Shown here one piece after another: positions 34,358 to 43,064 of a stretch of DNA of 64,000 nt (positions are counted from its first letter, which is position 1; each line of letters begins with the position of its first letter). A program made the position numbers and the translations under genes. The DNA comes from Xaviernesmea oryzae. GTDB lineage: Bacteria; Pseudomonadota; Alphaproteobacteria; Rhizobiales; Rhizobiaceae. Below the pieces are notes generated by a model, which searched no databases, had not been told where the DNA came from, and saw nothing but the letters and a program-made list of their open reading frames with translations. The stretch lies in contig NZ_FOAM01000006.1 of the NCBI RefSeq assembly GCF_900109605.1, positions 287,108 to 351,107 on the forward strand, written 5' to 3'.

Positions 34358-35262
34358 GCAGAACGCAGCCCCTGAGCCTGACGGCACCAGCGCATCAAGC
34401 CTATGCGCACCGCCCCTGGTGGCGCCAGACCATTGCCGGACGCTCGATGAAGGAGCTGGCGCTGGTCTATGGCCTCCTGGCGCTCGTGCTGATCGAAACG
34501 CTCTATCCGCTGGTGTGGGTACTGTTCGGCTCGCTGAAAACCAAGGAGGAGGTGATCGCCAATGTCTGGGGTCCGCCATCGAGCTTCGTCTGGCAGAACT
34601 ACGCCGAGGCATGGCGGGTCTCGGGCATGGGCGCCAGGGTGGTCAACAGCCTGGTGATCACCGGCAGCGCGCTCGCGCTCCTGATCCTCGCGGCCACGCC
34701 GGCGGCCTATGCCCTGTCGCGGCTCGTCTTTCGCGGGCGCGGCCTGCTGCTCGGCCTCGTCGTCTCGGCCATGCTGGTGCCGCCGCAGGTCATGGCCATT
34801 CCCCTGTTCATGACGGCGCGCGATCTCGGCCTGGTCAACAGCCGCATTGGCGTGGCGCTGATCCATGCCGCCGCGAACCTGCCGCTATCGATCTTCATCC
34901 TGCGCTCGTTCTTCCTGTCCCTGCCCATGGAGCTGGAGGATGCCGCCCGGATCGATGGCGCAAGCCGGCTGCAGATCCTCATCAAGGTGATGCTGCCGCT
35001 GATCCGCCCCGGTCTGGCCTTGGTCGCCATCTTCGGCTTCATCGAAATCTGGAACGATTTCTTCCTCGCCTTCCTCATGCTGCGCGACCCCGCGCTGCAG
35101 ACCATTCCGCTCGGGCTCGTCGCCTTCTTCCAGCAATATGGCGCGATGTGGAACCTCTATTTCGCCGCGCTCGCCATCACCACCCTGCCCGTCATCCTCA
35201 TCTTCATCCTGATGCAGCGGCACTTCATCGCCGGGCTGACCGCAGGCGCGGTCAAGGCCTGA
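34354..35262 (+). CDS. carbohydrate ABC transporter permease (MalG type)
   Basis: A 302-residue second permease. It starts MSRTQPLSLTAPAHQAYAHR at an ATG overlapping the stop of the previous gene. The EAA loop reads ELEDAARIDGASRLQILIK, and FGFIEIWNDFFLAFLML is in a later helix. It pairs with the preceding permease. The operon lacks an ATP-binding subunit, so it must borrow one; the MalK/UgpC-type ATPase at 45.1 kb is a candidate. Confidence 0.92.
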   Translation: MSRTQPLSLTAPAHQAYAHRPWWRQTIAGRSMKELALVYGLLALVLIETLYPLVWVLFGSLKTKEEVIANVWGPPSSFVWQNYAEAWRVSGMGARVVNSLVITGSALALLILAATPAAYALSRLVFRGRGLLLGLVVSAMLVPPQVMAIPLFMTARDLGLVNSRIGVALIHAAANLPLSIFILRSFFLSLPMELEDAARIDGASRLQILIKVMLPLIRPGLALVAIFGFIEIWNDFFLAFLMLRDPALQTIPLGLVAFFQQYGAMWNLYFAALAITTLPVILIFILMQRHFIAGLTAGAVKA

Positions 35263-35299
35263 CGCCGGCCGATCAGTCAACAAGGGAGCCTCGACCACC

Positions 35300-36421
35300 A
35301 TGAACCCTACCGTCGCGCGCAAAGCTCTGGGTGTTGGTGTTATCGGCTGCGGCGAAATCGCCCAGCTCATGCATCTGCCCATCCTGCATGAATTGCCGGG
35401 ACTGCGCATTGCCGCGCTCTGCGATCTCTCCGACACGGTTCTGTCGGGCTTGAGCGCACATTATGGCGTTGCCGCCTGTTACAAGGATTATCGCGACCTT
35501 CTCGCCGATCCCGCCGTCGACGCGGTGGTGATCTGCACTTTCGACCATGGGCCGGTGGTCAAGGCGGCGATCGAGGCAGGCAAGCATTTCATCGTCGAAA
35601 AGCCGCTCGCCTTCACGGCGGAGCAGGCCAGGCCCCTGGTCGCAGCGGCTGCGGCGAAGGGTCTGGTGGCGCTGGTCGGCTATATGAAACTCTACGATCC
35701 CGGCTACCGCTTGGGGCTGGAGCAGCTTGAGGCCATCGGCCGGCCGAAGATGATCCATGTGCATGACTTCGCCGGCCGCTTCGACCGCTATCAGAGCCTC
35801 TATACCCAGCTACGTGGCACCGACATCGATCCTACCGTGTTGAAGGCAGGACAGGCGGCAGCGGCCGCCGAGATCGCCGCGGCGCTCGGACCGGACCATG
35901 CCGGCTATGGCGATCTCTACATGACGCTTCTGATGCTCGGCAGCCACGATCTCGCCGTGCTGCGCGGTGCCTTTGGCGTCGCCGAGCGGGTCGACTACGC
36001 GCAGGCCGTCGGCCCCTATCACATCCTGGCCGTGCTCGGCTTTCCCGATGGCGTGCCGGCCCTTCTGGAAGTGGCCTTTGGCGCGCAGTATGAATGGTGG
36101 GACGAGTGGATGCGCGTGGATGGCGAGGCGAGCCAGATGCTGATCGAATTCCAGAACCCCTATGTGCGCAACGCCGCTGCCACCATCAGGCTGAAGCAGG
36201 CGGCGAAAGCGGATGGCAGCGAGGGCGCGAGCGAGCGTGTGCTGCCCGGCACCCCGGACACCGCCTTCCGCCGGCAATGGCAGCACTTCCTCGCCTGTAT
36301 CGAAGGCAAGGCGGCGCCGATCACACCGCTTCAGGGCGGCCTTGACGATCTCGAACTGGCCGAACGCATCATCAAGGCGCTGCCGGCGAAGATGGCCGCG
36401 CGCGACGAGGCGGCGGCATGA
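35300..36421 (+). CDS. Gfo/Idh/MocA family oxidoreductase
   Basis: A 373-residue NAD(P)-dependent sugar dehydrogenase family protein. The Rossmann site is GVGVIGCGEIAQLMHLPILH. The family EKP motif is in GKHFIVEKPLAFTAEQA. The C-terminal domain carries YGDLYMTLLMLGSHDLAVLR. Members oxidise inositols, glucose-fructose, or other sugars and their derivatives. It overlaps the next gene by 4 bp. With the isomerase and epimerase genes it suggests oxidation and rearrangement of the imported sugar. Confidence 0.9.
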   Translation: MNPTVARKALGVGVIGCGEIAQLMHLPILHELPGLRIAALCDLSDTVLSGLSAHYGVAACYKDYRDLLADPAVDAVVICTFDHGPVVKAAIEAGKHFIVEKPLAFTAEQARPLVAAAAAKGLVALVGYMKLYDPGYRLGLEQLEAIGRPKMIHVHDFAGRFDRYQSLYTQLRGTDIDPTVLKAGQAAAAAEIAAALGPDHAGYGDLYMTLLMLGSHDLAVLRGAFGVAERVDYAQAVGPYHILAVLGFPDGVPALLEVAFGAQYEWWDEWMRVDGEASQMLIEFQNPYVRNAAATIRLKQAAKADGSEGASERVLPGTPDTAFRRQWQHFLACIEGKAAPITPLQGGLDDLELAERIIKALPAKMAARDEAAA

Positions 36422-37263
36422 GCCGCATTCTCGTCACCGGATCGAGCGGGCTTCTCGGCCGGCATGTGGCCGCAGCGCTTTGCGCGGCCGGCCATGCCGT
36501 GACCGGCATGGACCTCGCGCCGCCGCCGGCAGGCGCCGGCTGGACACATGTGATGGCCGAGGCCGGCGATCTCGCCGCCATGGTCGAGCTGGCGAAGGGC
36601 CAGGACGCGCTTGTCCACATCGCCGCCGTGCCGCGCCCGACGGGACGGGCGGCAGCCGATGTGTTCCGCATCAACATGGCCGCCATGTATGCGGCGACGG
36701 AGGCCGCACGACTGATGGGTGTTTCCCGCTTCGTCTATGCCTCTTCGTTCAGCGTGCTCGGCTATCCCTTTTTCGAACAGCCGGTGACGCCCCCCTATCT
36801 GCCTGTCGACGAGGGCCATCCGGCTGCGGCGCAGGATGTCTATGCGACCACGAAATGGCTGGGCGAGGAGATGGTCGAGGCCATGGTGCGCCGGCGCGCC
36901 TTTGACGCTGTCAGCCTGCGCATGCCCTGGATCCAGACGCCGGAAAGCTTTCAGACCTCAATCGGCCCGCGCCGGCTGCAGGCCGAGGCCGCGCGCGATC
37001 TCTGGGCCTATCTCGATGCGCGCGATGCGGCGGCCGCCTTCCTGGCGGCGGTAGAGCAGCCAGTAACAGGGCATCTGCGCCTGTTCCTCAGCGCCGCCGA
37101 CAGCTACATGGAGAGACCGAGCGCGGCGCTGATCGCTGAAGCCTATCCGGGCGTGCCGCTCAAGGCTCCATTGGATGGCAACGCCGCACTGATCGACACC
37201 AGCGCCGCGCGCAAAACCCTCGGCTTCGTGCCGCGCCATTCCTGGCGGGATTATCCCGCCTGA
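36418..37263 (+). CDS. NAD-dependent epimerase/dehydratase family protein
   Basis: A 281-residue extended short-chain dehydrogenase. The GxxGxxG site is ILVTGSSGLLGRHVAAAL. The catalytic pair looks like Ser in YASSFSVLGY and the YATTKW motif (Tyr-x3-Lys), an unusual form of YxxxK with Thr-Thr between. It overlaps the previous oxidoreductase gene by 4 bp. Possible reactions are sugar epimerisation, lactone or hexuronate oxidation; not distinguishable here. Confidence 0.88.
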   Translation: MSRILVTGSSGLLGRHVAAALCAAGHAVTGMDLAPPPAGAGWTHVMAEAGDLAAMVELAKGQDALVHIAAVPRPTGRAAADVFRINMAAMYAATEAARLMGVSRFVYASSFSVLGYPFFEQPVTPPYLPVDEGHPAAAQDVYATTKWLGEEMVEAMVRRRAFDAVSLRMPWIQTPESFQTSIGPRRLQAEAARDLWAYLDARDAAAAFLAAVEQPVTGHLRLFLSAADSYMERPSAALIAEAYPGVPLKAPLDGNAALIDTSAARKTLGFVPRHSWRDYPA

Positions 37264-37300
37264 TCGGCAGCCGCGTCAAAGACAAGCAGGAGTAAAGACC

Positions 37301-38107
37301 ATGCGATTTACGGACAAGGTGGTGCTGGTCACCGGAGCGGCGGGCGCGATCGGATCGGCGGCTGTCCGACGCTTCGTCCAGGAAGGGGCGCAAGTCGCCC
37401 TTGCCGATCTCGACGGCGCAAGAGCCGAGGCGCTGGCGCGGGAGATCGGTCATGGCGCGGCAGCTTTTGCCGTCGATGTCGCCGATGCCGCGCAAGCCGC
37501 GCATATGGTGGAAGCCGTGCAAGAGCACTTCGGCCGGATTGACGTGCTCTTCAACAATGCCGGGATCTCCGGCACCGTGGCGCCGGTGCATGAACTGGCG
37601 ATCGAGGACTGGCAAAAGATCATCGGCATCAATCTCAACGGCATCTTCTATGTGCTGCAGGCGACGCTGAAGGCGATGATCGAAAGCAAGGTTCAAGGCG
37701 CCATCGTCAATATGGGCTCCTCCATGGCAGGGTGGGACGTTCTCTCAGGCGGCGTTGGCTATGCCGCTTCCAAGCATGGCGTGGTCGGCATCACCCGCAT
37801 CGCTGCGCTGGATGCGGCCCCTTACGGCATTCGGGTCAACGCCATCTGCCCCGGCGTGATCGAAACCCGGCTCGGCGTGCCCTCGCAGGACGAGGCAGCC
37901 TATGAAGCCGGCATTCGCCGCTTTGCCGACCGCATTCCGCTGCGCCGCATCGGCCAGCCGGAGGATGTGGCCGCCGCCGTCGCCTTTCTCGCCTCCGACG
38001 ATGCTCGTCACGTCACCGGCGTGGACTGGCTGATCGATGGCGGCCAGACCCTGCAGAGCTGGGCGAATGCGCCAGATGCAGGGCAGTTTCCACGGCACGT
38101 GCCCTGA
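37301..38107 (+). CDS. SDR family oxidoreductase
   Basis: A 268-residue classical short-chain dehydrogenase. The cofactor site is VLVTGAAGAIGSAAVRRF, the structural NNAG is in VLFNNAGISGTV, the catalytic Ser is in NMGSSMAGWD and the catalytic YAASK is in GGVGYAASKHGVVG. DGGQTLQSW near the C-terminus is the usual end of the fold. It ends the sugar operon 37 bp after the epimerase gene. An acidic residue after the second strand (ADLDGARAEAL) favours NAD. Confidence 0.9.
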   Translation: MRFTDKVVLVTGAAGAIGSAAVRRFVQEGAQVALADLDGARAEALAREIGHGAAAFAVDVADAAQAAHMVEAVQEHFGRIDVLFNNAGISGTVAPVHELAIEDWQKIIGINLNGIFYVLQATLKAMIESKVQGAIVNMGSSMAGWDVLSGGVGYAASKHGVVGITRIAALDAAPYGIRVNAICPGVIETRLGVPSQDEAAYEAGIRRFADRIPLRRIGQPEDVAAAVAFLASDDARHVTGVDWLIDGGQTLQSWANAPDAGQFPRHVP

Positions 38108-38274
38108 GGATTGCGATTCCAACTCGCTTGTCTTGCACGATGGACAAAGCGCAATTTCTCTATATGTTTTATGGAGAATGCGGGCGGATCGCGACGACCT
38201 GACGAGATTTCGCCCTTCTGCGGCCGGCGACAGCATCTGCTGCTGCCAGGCCTCGAAGCCATGGAGGACGCGCA

Positions 38275-39735
38275 ATGCTTGGTATCACCGAAGCCTCGCC
38301 CAGCCAGATCCCACGGCCCCGCCGCCCAGTCACGCGCCGCGTGGTCATCATCGGCGGCGGATTTACAGGCGCAGCGCTGGCACGGCGTCTTGCGCTGTCA
38401 GGCGCAGAGCTGGAGATCACCGTCTTCGAACCACGCGCCCGTCTCGGCGCCGGCCTGGCCTATGACACGCAGGATCCCGCTCTCCGGCTGAACGTGGCGG
38501 CAGCCCGCATGCGCGCTTTGCCGGACGATCCCCAAGCCTTTGCGCGCTTCCTTCAGGAGACAGGCCGGCTGGCCTGCGATCCGGAAGCCGTGGCCGGCGA
38601 GGCGATCTATGCCCGAAGGGCCGATTTCGGTGATTTCATGCAGGCGCAGATGGCCCCTCTCCTGGCCTACGGCGCGGTGGAGCACCGGCGCGAAGCGGTC
38701 ATCTCCGTGAGCCGCGAGCACGGCGGATATGCCGTGGCGGGAGACCGTGGCAGCCGCCTGCATGCCGATATCCTCGTCATCGCCACCTCGCATCCCGCAC
38801 CGCGATGTCCGGAGCCGGTCGCCTCGGCGCTCTCCGGCACGCCGCGCCTGATGACCGACCCCTTCGACACGCGCCAGCTCGCCCGCATTGCCGCAACCGA
38901 TCCGGTCATCGTCCTCGGCGCAGGGCTGACGGCGCTCGACCTCGTCGCCTCCCTGAGGGCACGCGGCCATCAGGGGCTGATCACGCTGCTTTCGCGCTCA
39001 AACGCGCTGCCGCAGCCACATGCAACCGCCCATTCAGCGTCGCCTTCGGCTTGCGAGGTGCTGGGCCAACCGCTGACCGCACGGCGGCTGTTGACACGCG
39101 TGCGCGCGGCGGTGGCCGCAGCCGAAGCACAGGGGCTTGCTTGGCAAAGCGTCTTCGACAGCCTGCGCCAGCAGGGCCAGGCGATATGGTCGGCCCTGCC
39201 CCATGCCGAACGCCAGCGCTTCCTTCGGCATCTGCGCCGTCGTTTCGAGACCCACCGCTATCGCATGCCACCGCAAATCGCCGCACAGCTGCAAGAGGAC
39301 AAGACCGCCGGCCGGTTGCAAAGGCTGGGCGGTCGGATTGTCGATGCGCGCGGCGATGCCAAGGGCCTGTCTCTCACCGTCAGCACGCGAGGCGGCGAAG
39401 AGCGGAGGCTCAAGGCACAGTGGCTGCTGGTCGCCACCGGCCCCGATCATGCGGATGTCATTGCCCGTCATGGCTATCTGCAGGATCTGGCGGCGCAAGG
39501 CCTGATCCGCCGCGACAGTCATGGCCTCGGCTTGGCCTGTGACGGCGCCAGCCGGGCAATCTGCGCCCACGGCGCACCCGTGGATACGCTGTTCGTCGCC
39601 GGCCCGCTCGCGCGCGGCACCTTCGGCGAGCTGACCGGCGTACCCGAAATCGCCGCCCAGGTGGACGCCATCGCCCACACGCTGCTGGGCAATGCGATCC
39701 GTCAGATCGAGGCCCAGGCATTCGCGCTGAGCTGA
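38275..39735 (+). CDS. FAD/NAD(P)-binding protein
   Basis: A 486-residue flavin-dependent protein of the FAD-NAD(P)-binding (NAD_binding_9-like) group. The FAD site is RVVIIGGGFTGAALARRLAL near residue 21, followed by GAGLAYDTQDPALRLNVAA. A second dinucleotide site is DPVIVLGAGLTALDLVASL near residue 205. A GELTGVPEIAAQ segment near the end belongs to the FAD domain. The substrate is unknown. It is convergent with the sulfonate genes ssuD-ssuA, and similar proteins are found beside sulfur genes, which is suggestive only. A terminator-like hairpin overlaps its stop. Confidence 0.82.
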   Translation: MLGITEASPSQIPRPRRPVTRRVVIIGGGFTGAALARRLALSGAELEITVFEPRARLGAGLAYDTQDPALRLNVAAARMRALPDDPQAFARFLQETGRLACDPEAVAGEAIYARRADFGDFMQAQMAPLLAYGAVEHRREAVISVSREHGGYAVAGDRGSRLHADILVIATSHPAPRCPEPVASALSGTPRLMTDPFDTRQLARIAATDPVIVLGAGLTALDLVASLRARGHQGLITLLSRSNALPQPHATAHSASPSACEVLGQPLTARRLLTRVRAAVAAAEAQGLAWQSVFDSLRQQGQAIWSALPHAERQRFLRHLRRRFETHRYRMPPQIAAQLQEDKTAGRLQRLGGRIVDARGDAKGLSLTVSTRGGEERRLKAQWLLVATGPDHADVIARHGYLQDLAAQGLIRRDSHGLGLACDGASRAICAHGAPVDTLFVAGPLARGTFGELTGVPEIAAQVDAIAHTLLGNAIRQIEAQAFALS

Positions 39736-39760
39736 GGCCGCGCTTCAGGCACGGGCCTCA
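39733..39760 (+). terminator. stem-loop at the end of the FAD protein gene
   Basis: TGAGGCC (39733-39739, including the stop codon) pairs with GGCCTCA (39754-39760). A 14-nt loop lies between. There is no T-run; weak terminator at best. Confidence 0.35.
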
Positions 39761-40226
39761 TGAGCGGCCGTTGGAGACTTTGGCAGCCGGCATCCGATGA
39801 CCGGTACCGACTGACGGTGACACCTGACATCCGGTTTTGCCGACTTGTCTTTCGAGGCCACTGGGCGAAAACCCCGGCCGCCAGAACCGACCGCAATATC
39901 CAAGGTCCGCAGCGTCGCACGACACGCTGAAGCCTGCTGGTTGCAGCCGTTTACCGTGACCGGAGACCTGTGCCGATCAAGCAGAGCCTAGCCGGGAGCA
40001 GCCTCGTCACCTCCACACCCTATCAAGACAGCAGAGCGGAAAGCAAAAGAGACCCGTAGTCGTCCCGGAAGCCGCGCCTCTGCTTCGTCCTGAAGCCCGG
40101 TACACAGCGAAACGGCGCACATAAGCATCTCGTTCACCGCAGGCCAAAAGCCCAATCGAGTGACAGCTACTGACGCGGCGACATCGCGCCGCGCGGTCTG
40201 ACTGCCACTCAACAGCCGAGCATTCG
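39761..40226. other. 466-bp convergent gap without a recognised gene
   Basis: Between the FAD protein gene and ssuD I see no open frame with a ribosome site and no clear RNA. ssuC and ssuB would normally follow ssuA-ssuD, and none of their motifs (Walker A, EAA loop) are visible in this gap on the minus strand. Confidence 0.5.
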
Positions 40227-41393
40227 TCAGGAGCCGGCGACCACACGCAGATTGCCACCATGGCCGCCGCCGCCGAAGACCTGATGCTCGCCGAAAGAGG
40301 AGCGGATCTGGTTGCGCGGGCCGCCGAGGCCGATTTCCGGAAATAGCAGTTCGGACACGCGATAGGCCTCTTCCAGATGCGGATAGCCCGAAGCGATCAC
40401 GGTCTCGATGCCGAGATCCTGATATTCCTTCAGCCGTGCGGCCACCGTCTTGGGCGAACCGACCAGGGCTGTGCCGGCGCCCGAGCGCACCAGGCCGATG
40501 CCGGCCCAAAGATTGGGCGCCACTTCCAGCTTGTCGCGCCGGCCGCCATGCAGCGCCTGCATGCGCGCCTGACCGACTGAGTCGGAATTTTTCAGGAAGC
40601 CTTCCTGTGCCTTGGCAATCGTCTCGTCGGAAAGCTTGGAGATCAGCCGGTCGGCAGCCTCCCAGGCTTCGTCATCCGTTTCGCGCACGATGAAATGCAG
40701 GCGGATGCCGAAGCTGACCTCGCGGCCGCGCTTGGCGGCGGAAGCGCGCACCTGGGCGATCTTTTCGCCCACCTGCGCTGGCGTCTCGCCCCAGGTCAGA
40801 TATTTCTCGACATGGGCGCCGGCAAAATCGATGGCGGAATCGGACGAGCCGCCGAAATAGAGCGGCGGACGCGGCGCCTGCACCGGCGGGAAGCCGAGTT
40901 GCGCATTGTGCGCCTTGATGTAGCGCCCATCGAGATTGGCATGGCCTTCGGCCAGCAGCTGGTTGAACACCTGAAAGAATTCTTCCGCGTGATCATAGCG
41001 CTCGTCATGCGGCAGGAAGATGCCGTCGCCGCCAAGTTCCTGGGCGCTGCCGCCGACCACGATGTTGAGCAGCAGACGGCCGTTGGAGACCCGGTCGAGG
41101 CTGGAGGCGAGGCGGGCATAATAGGCCGGCGAGGCGACACCGGGACGTATGGCGACGAGGAATTTGAGCTTCTCGGTAAAGGCCGAGAGATAGGTGGCGA
41201 GAATGAAGGACTCCTCGCAGGCAACACCGGTCGGGATCAGCACGCCGGAATAGCCAAGACGGTCCACCGCCTGCGCAATCTCGCGAAAATAAGCGGGATC
41301 TGACGGCCGGCTCAGCTCATCCGAGCCGAGATAGGCGCCATCACCCGAGGAGGGAATGAACCAGAGAAAATCGAGCGGCTTCGTCGCGGTCAT
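40227..41393 (-). CDS. ssuD: FMNH2-dependent alkanesulfonate monooxygenase
   Basis: A 388-residue luciferase-like monooxygenase that cleaves aliphatic sulfonates to aldehyde and sulfite when supplied with reduced flavin. Family features are [15 protein letters not shown] at the N-terminus, the active-site Cys region [36 protein letters not shown] and [16 protein letters not shown]. The C-terminal tail [16 protein letters not shown] is Gly-rich. It follows ssuA by 42 bp in the same direction. An FMN reductase (SsuE) and the SsuBC transporter parts are not in the window. Confidence 0.93.
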   Translation of the reverse strand: MTATKPLDFLWFIPSSGDGAYLGSDELSRPSDPAYFREIAQAVDRLGYSGVLIPTGVACEESFILATYLSAFTEKLKFLVAIRPGVASPAYYARLASSLDRVSNGRLLLNIVVGGSAQELGGDGIFLPHDERYDHAEEFFQVFNQLLAEGHANLDGRYIKAHNAQLGFPPVQAPRPPLYFGGSSDSAIDFAGAHVEKYLTWGETPAQVGEKIAQVRASAAKRGREVSFGIRLHFIVRETDDEAWEAADRLISKLSDETIAKAQEGFLKNSDSVGQARMQALHGGRRDKLEVAPNLWAGIGLVRSGAGTALVGSPKTVAARLKEYQDLGIETVIASGYPHLEEAYRVSELLFPEIGLGGPRNQIRSSFGEHQVFGGGGHGGNLRVVAGS

Positions 41394-41435
41394 TGCAAAT
41401 GTCCTTGTCCATGTCTTTATCGGGAACAGCGCGTC

Positions 41436-42398
41436 TCAGCTCGCCTTCGGGCGCCAGACGATGTCGGCCACCTTCAGCTTGCGCGGCAGGATGCGCTGTT
41501 CGTAGAATTCGTCGGCCAGAGCTTGCTGATTGGCCAAGGCCTCGTCTGGCACGATCGACACCTTGCCGAGATCGGCGCCGGGCCGCGTCAGCGCGGTGCG
41601 GGTGATCGCCTCGGAAACGCCTGTGAGTTGCGCCAGCGCCGGGACCGTCTTGTCGAGATCGGCCTGCGCGGCCGCGCCGGTCTTGGCCAACTCGTCCAGC
41701 ACGTCGAGGATCACCTGGGGATGGTCGCGCACGAAATCCGTCTGGCCGAAATAATAGCTCCAGCTCTCGATAATGCCCTCGCCCGTGATCAGCACGCGCG
41801 TGTTCGGATCGGCTTCAGCCACGGCGAAATAGGGATCCCAGATCGCCCAGGCGTCGATATTGCCTGTCTTGAAAGCAGCGCCCGCATCGGCGGGCGAAAG
41901 ATCGGCAGGCTTGACGTCGTTCACCGTCAGCCCGCCCTTGCGCAGGGCCTTCACCACGAAATTGTGGGCGCTCGAGCCGCGCTTGAAGGCGAGGCGCTGA
42001 CCCTTGAGATCGGCCAGGCTCTTGATCGGCCCATCCTTGTGAACGAGGATGGCAGAGCCCGAAGGCGCACCCCTATAGGTGCCGACATAGCGCAAATTGG
42101 CGCCGGCGGCCTGCGCGAAAAGTGGTGGCACATCACCGGTCGGCCCGAAATCCAACGCGCCGGCGCCCAGCGCCTCCAGAAGCGGCGGCCCCGAGCTGAA
42201 CTCGGCCCAGGTGATGGTGAAGCCCAGCGGCGCCAGACGCTTTTCCAGCACGCCGGTGTTCTTCGCCAATGCGAGCACACCGTTCTTCTGCCAGCCGATG
42301 CGGAAGGTGCCGCCCGACGTCGCCGAGGCAATCTTCGGCATGGCGAGCGCCGCCGTGCTGGCACCCAGAAGCGAAAGCGTCTGCCTGCGTGATATCAT
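41436..42398 (-). CDS. ssuA: aliphatic sulfonate ABC transporter substrate-binding protein
   Basis: A 320-residue periplasmic protein. The N-terminal signal (SRRQTLSLLGASTAALAMP) is followed by FRIGWQKNGVLALAKNTGVL. The ligand-pocket region GALDFGPTGDVPPLFAQAA matches the SsuA/TauA class. It binds alkanesulfonates for import. It is first in the two-gene unit with ssuD. An AT-rich stretch at 42461-42490 probably holds the promoter. Confidence 0.9.
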   Translation of the reverse strand: MISRRQTLSLLGASTAALAMPKIASATSGGTFRIGWQKNGVLALAKNTGVLEKRLAPLGFTITWAEFSSGPPLLEALGAGALDFGPTGDVPPLFAQAAGANLRYVGTYRGAPSGSAILVHKDGPIKSLADLKGQRLAFKRGSSAHNFVVKALRKGGLTVNDVKPADLSPADAGAAFKTGNIDAWAIWDPYFAVAEADPNTRVLITGEGIIESWSYYFGQTDFVRDHPQVILDVLDELAKTGAAAQADLDKTVPALAQLTGVSEAITRTALTRPGADLGKVSIVPDEALANQQALADEFYEQRILPRKLKVADIVWRPKAS

Positions 42399-43064
42399 TC
42401 CGGGCTCCCGTTTCCCGCAGCCAGCCCTTCGGCACCGACTGCTACTCGCCGATGCTCCAATGATAATAAGCTCTATAAATTAACTGAGGAAATTTGTTCC
42501 AAACTTCCGCCTTGGAGGGAATGATTGCCGCGCGGGAGCCGGTCGGCGGGCAATGCCGATCCACAACCGTGCGAAAACCATACGGGGATGCGATGGCGAT
42601 ATCCGCTCGTCAGGTGACCCCATCACGCGCAGGAACGACCAAGTATCATCATACAGTCATACAGCGCTTAGCGCCTTCTTATACAGAAGGACCTTCCCTG
42701 GGAAACAGCTGCGTCCATAGGTGACTAGATCAAAACGCCTTAGCAACACAAAATGAAACGCGCTACGTGCATGAATGACCAATCTGCGCATGCAGGTTGA
42801 CAATAAAGATCGCATGCAACGTCGTCATCCGCCTTTAATGTCGTTGCATTACATAAAGATACGTTAGATCTGCAGAAAATCGGCAGCGAGACCCCCGCGA
42901 AAAGCCTGTCAATTCAGGCAAATTTAACGGCATCCGCTTACGCTTAAAGGCGGATGGTGTCAGGCAGCAAGGGCGGGGTTGCTGGAGGACAAATCTGGCA
43001 AATGCTTTGCGGCGCGTATCCCATCGGCCTTGAAACCGATGCCGGTAACGCGCTCGGATGATCT
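42399..43064. other. 666-bp divergent gap with promoters, no gene
   Basis: This region is richer in A/T than the genes around it. The ssuA promoter should lie in the left part, near CTCTATAAATTAACTGAGG, and the chemoreceptor promoter on the right. A small inverted repeat CCTTCT-TATAC-AGAAGG is at 42674-42690. No open frame with a ribosome site or known RNA was found. Confidence 0.5.

Noticed and set aside
38155..42490. TATAGAG-containing stretches before both the FAD protein gene and ssuA as a shared sulfur-regulator site
   Set aside because: Only seven bases match and the flanks differ, so chance is a sufficient explanation.
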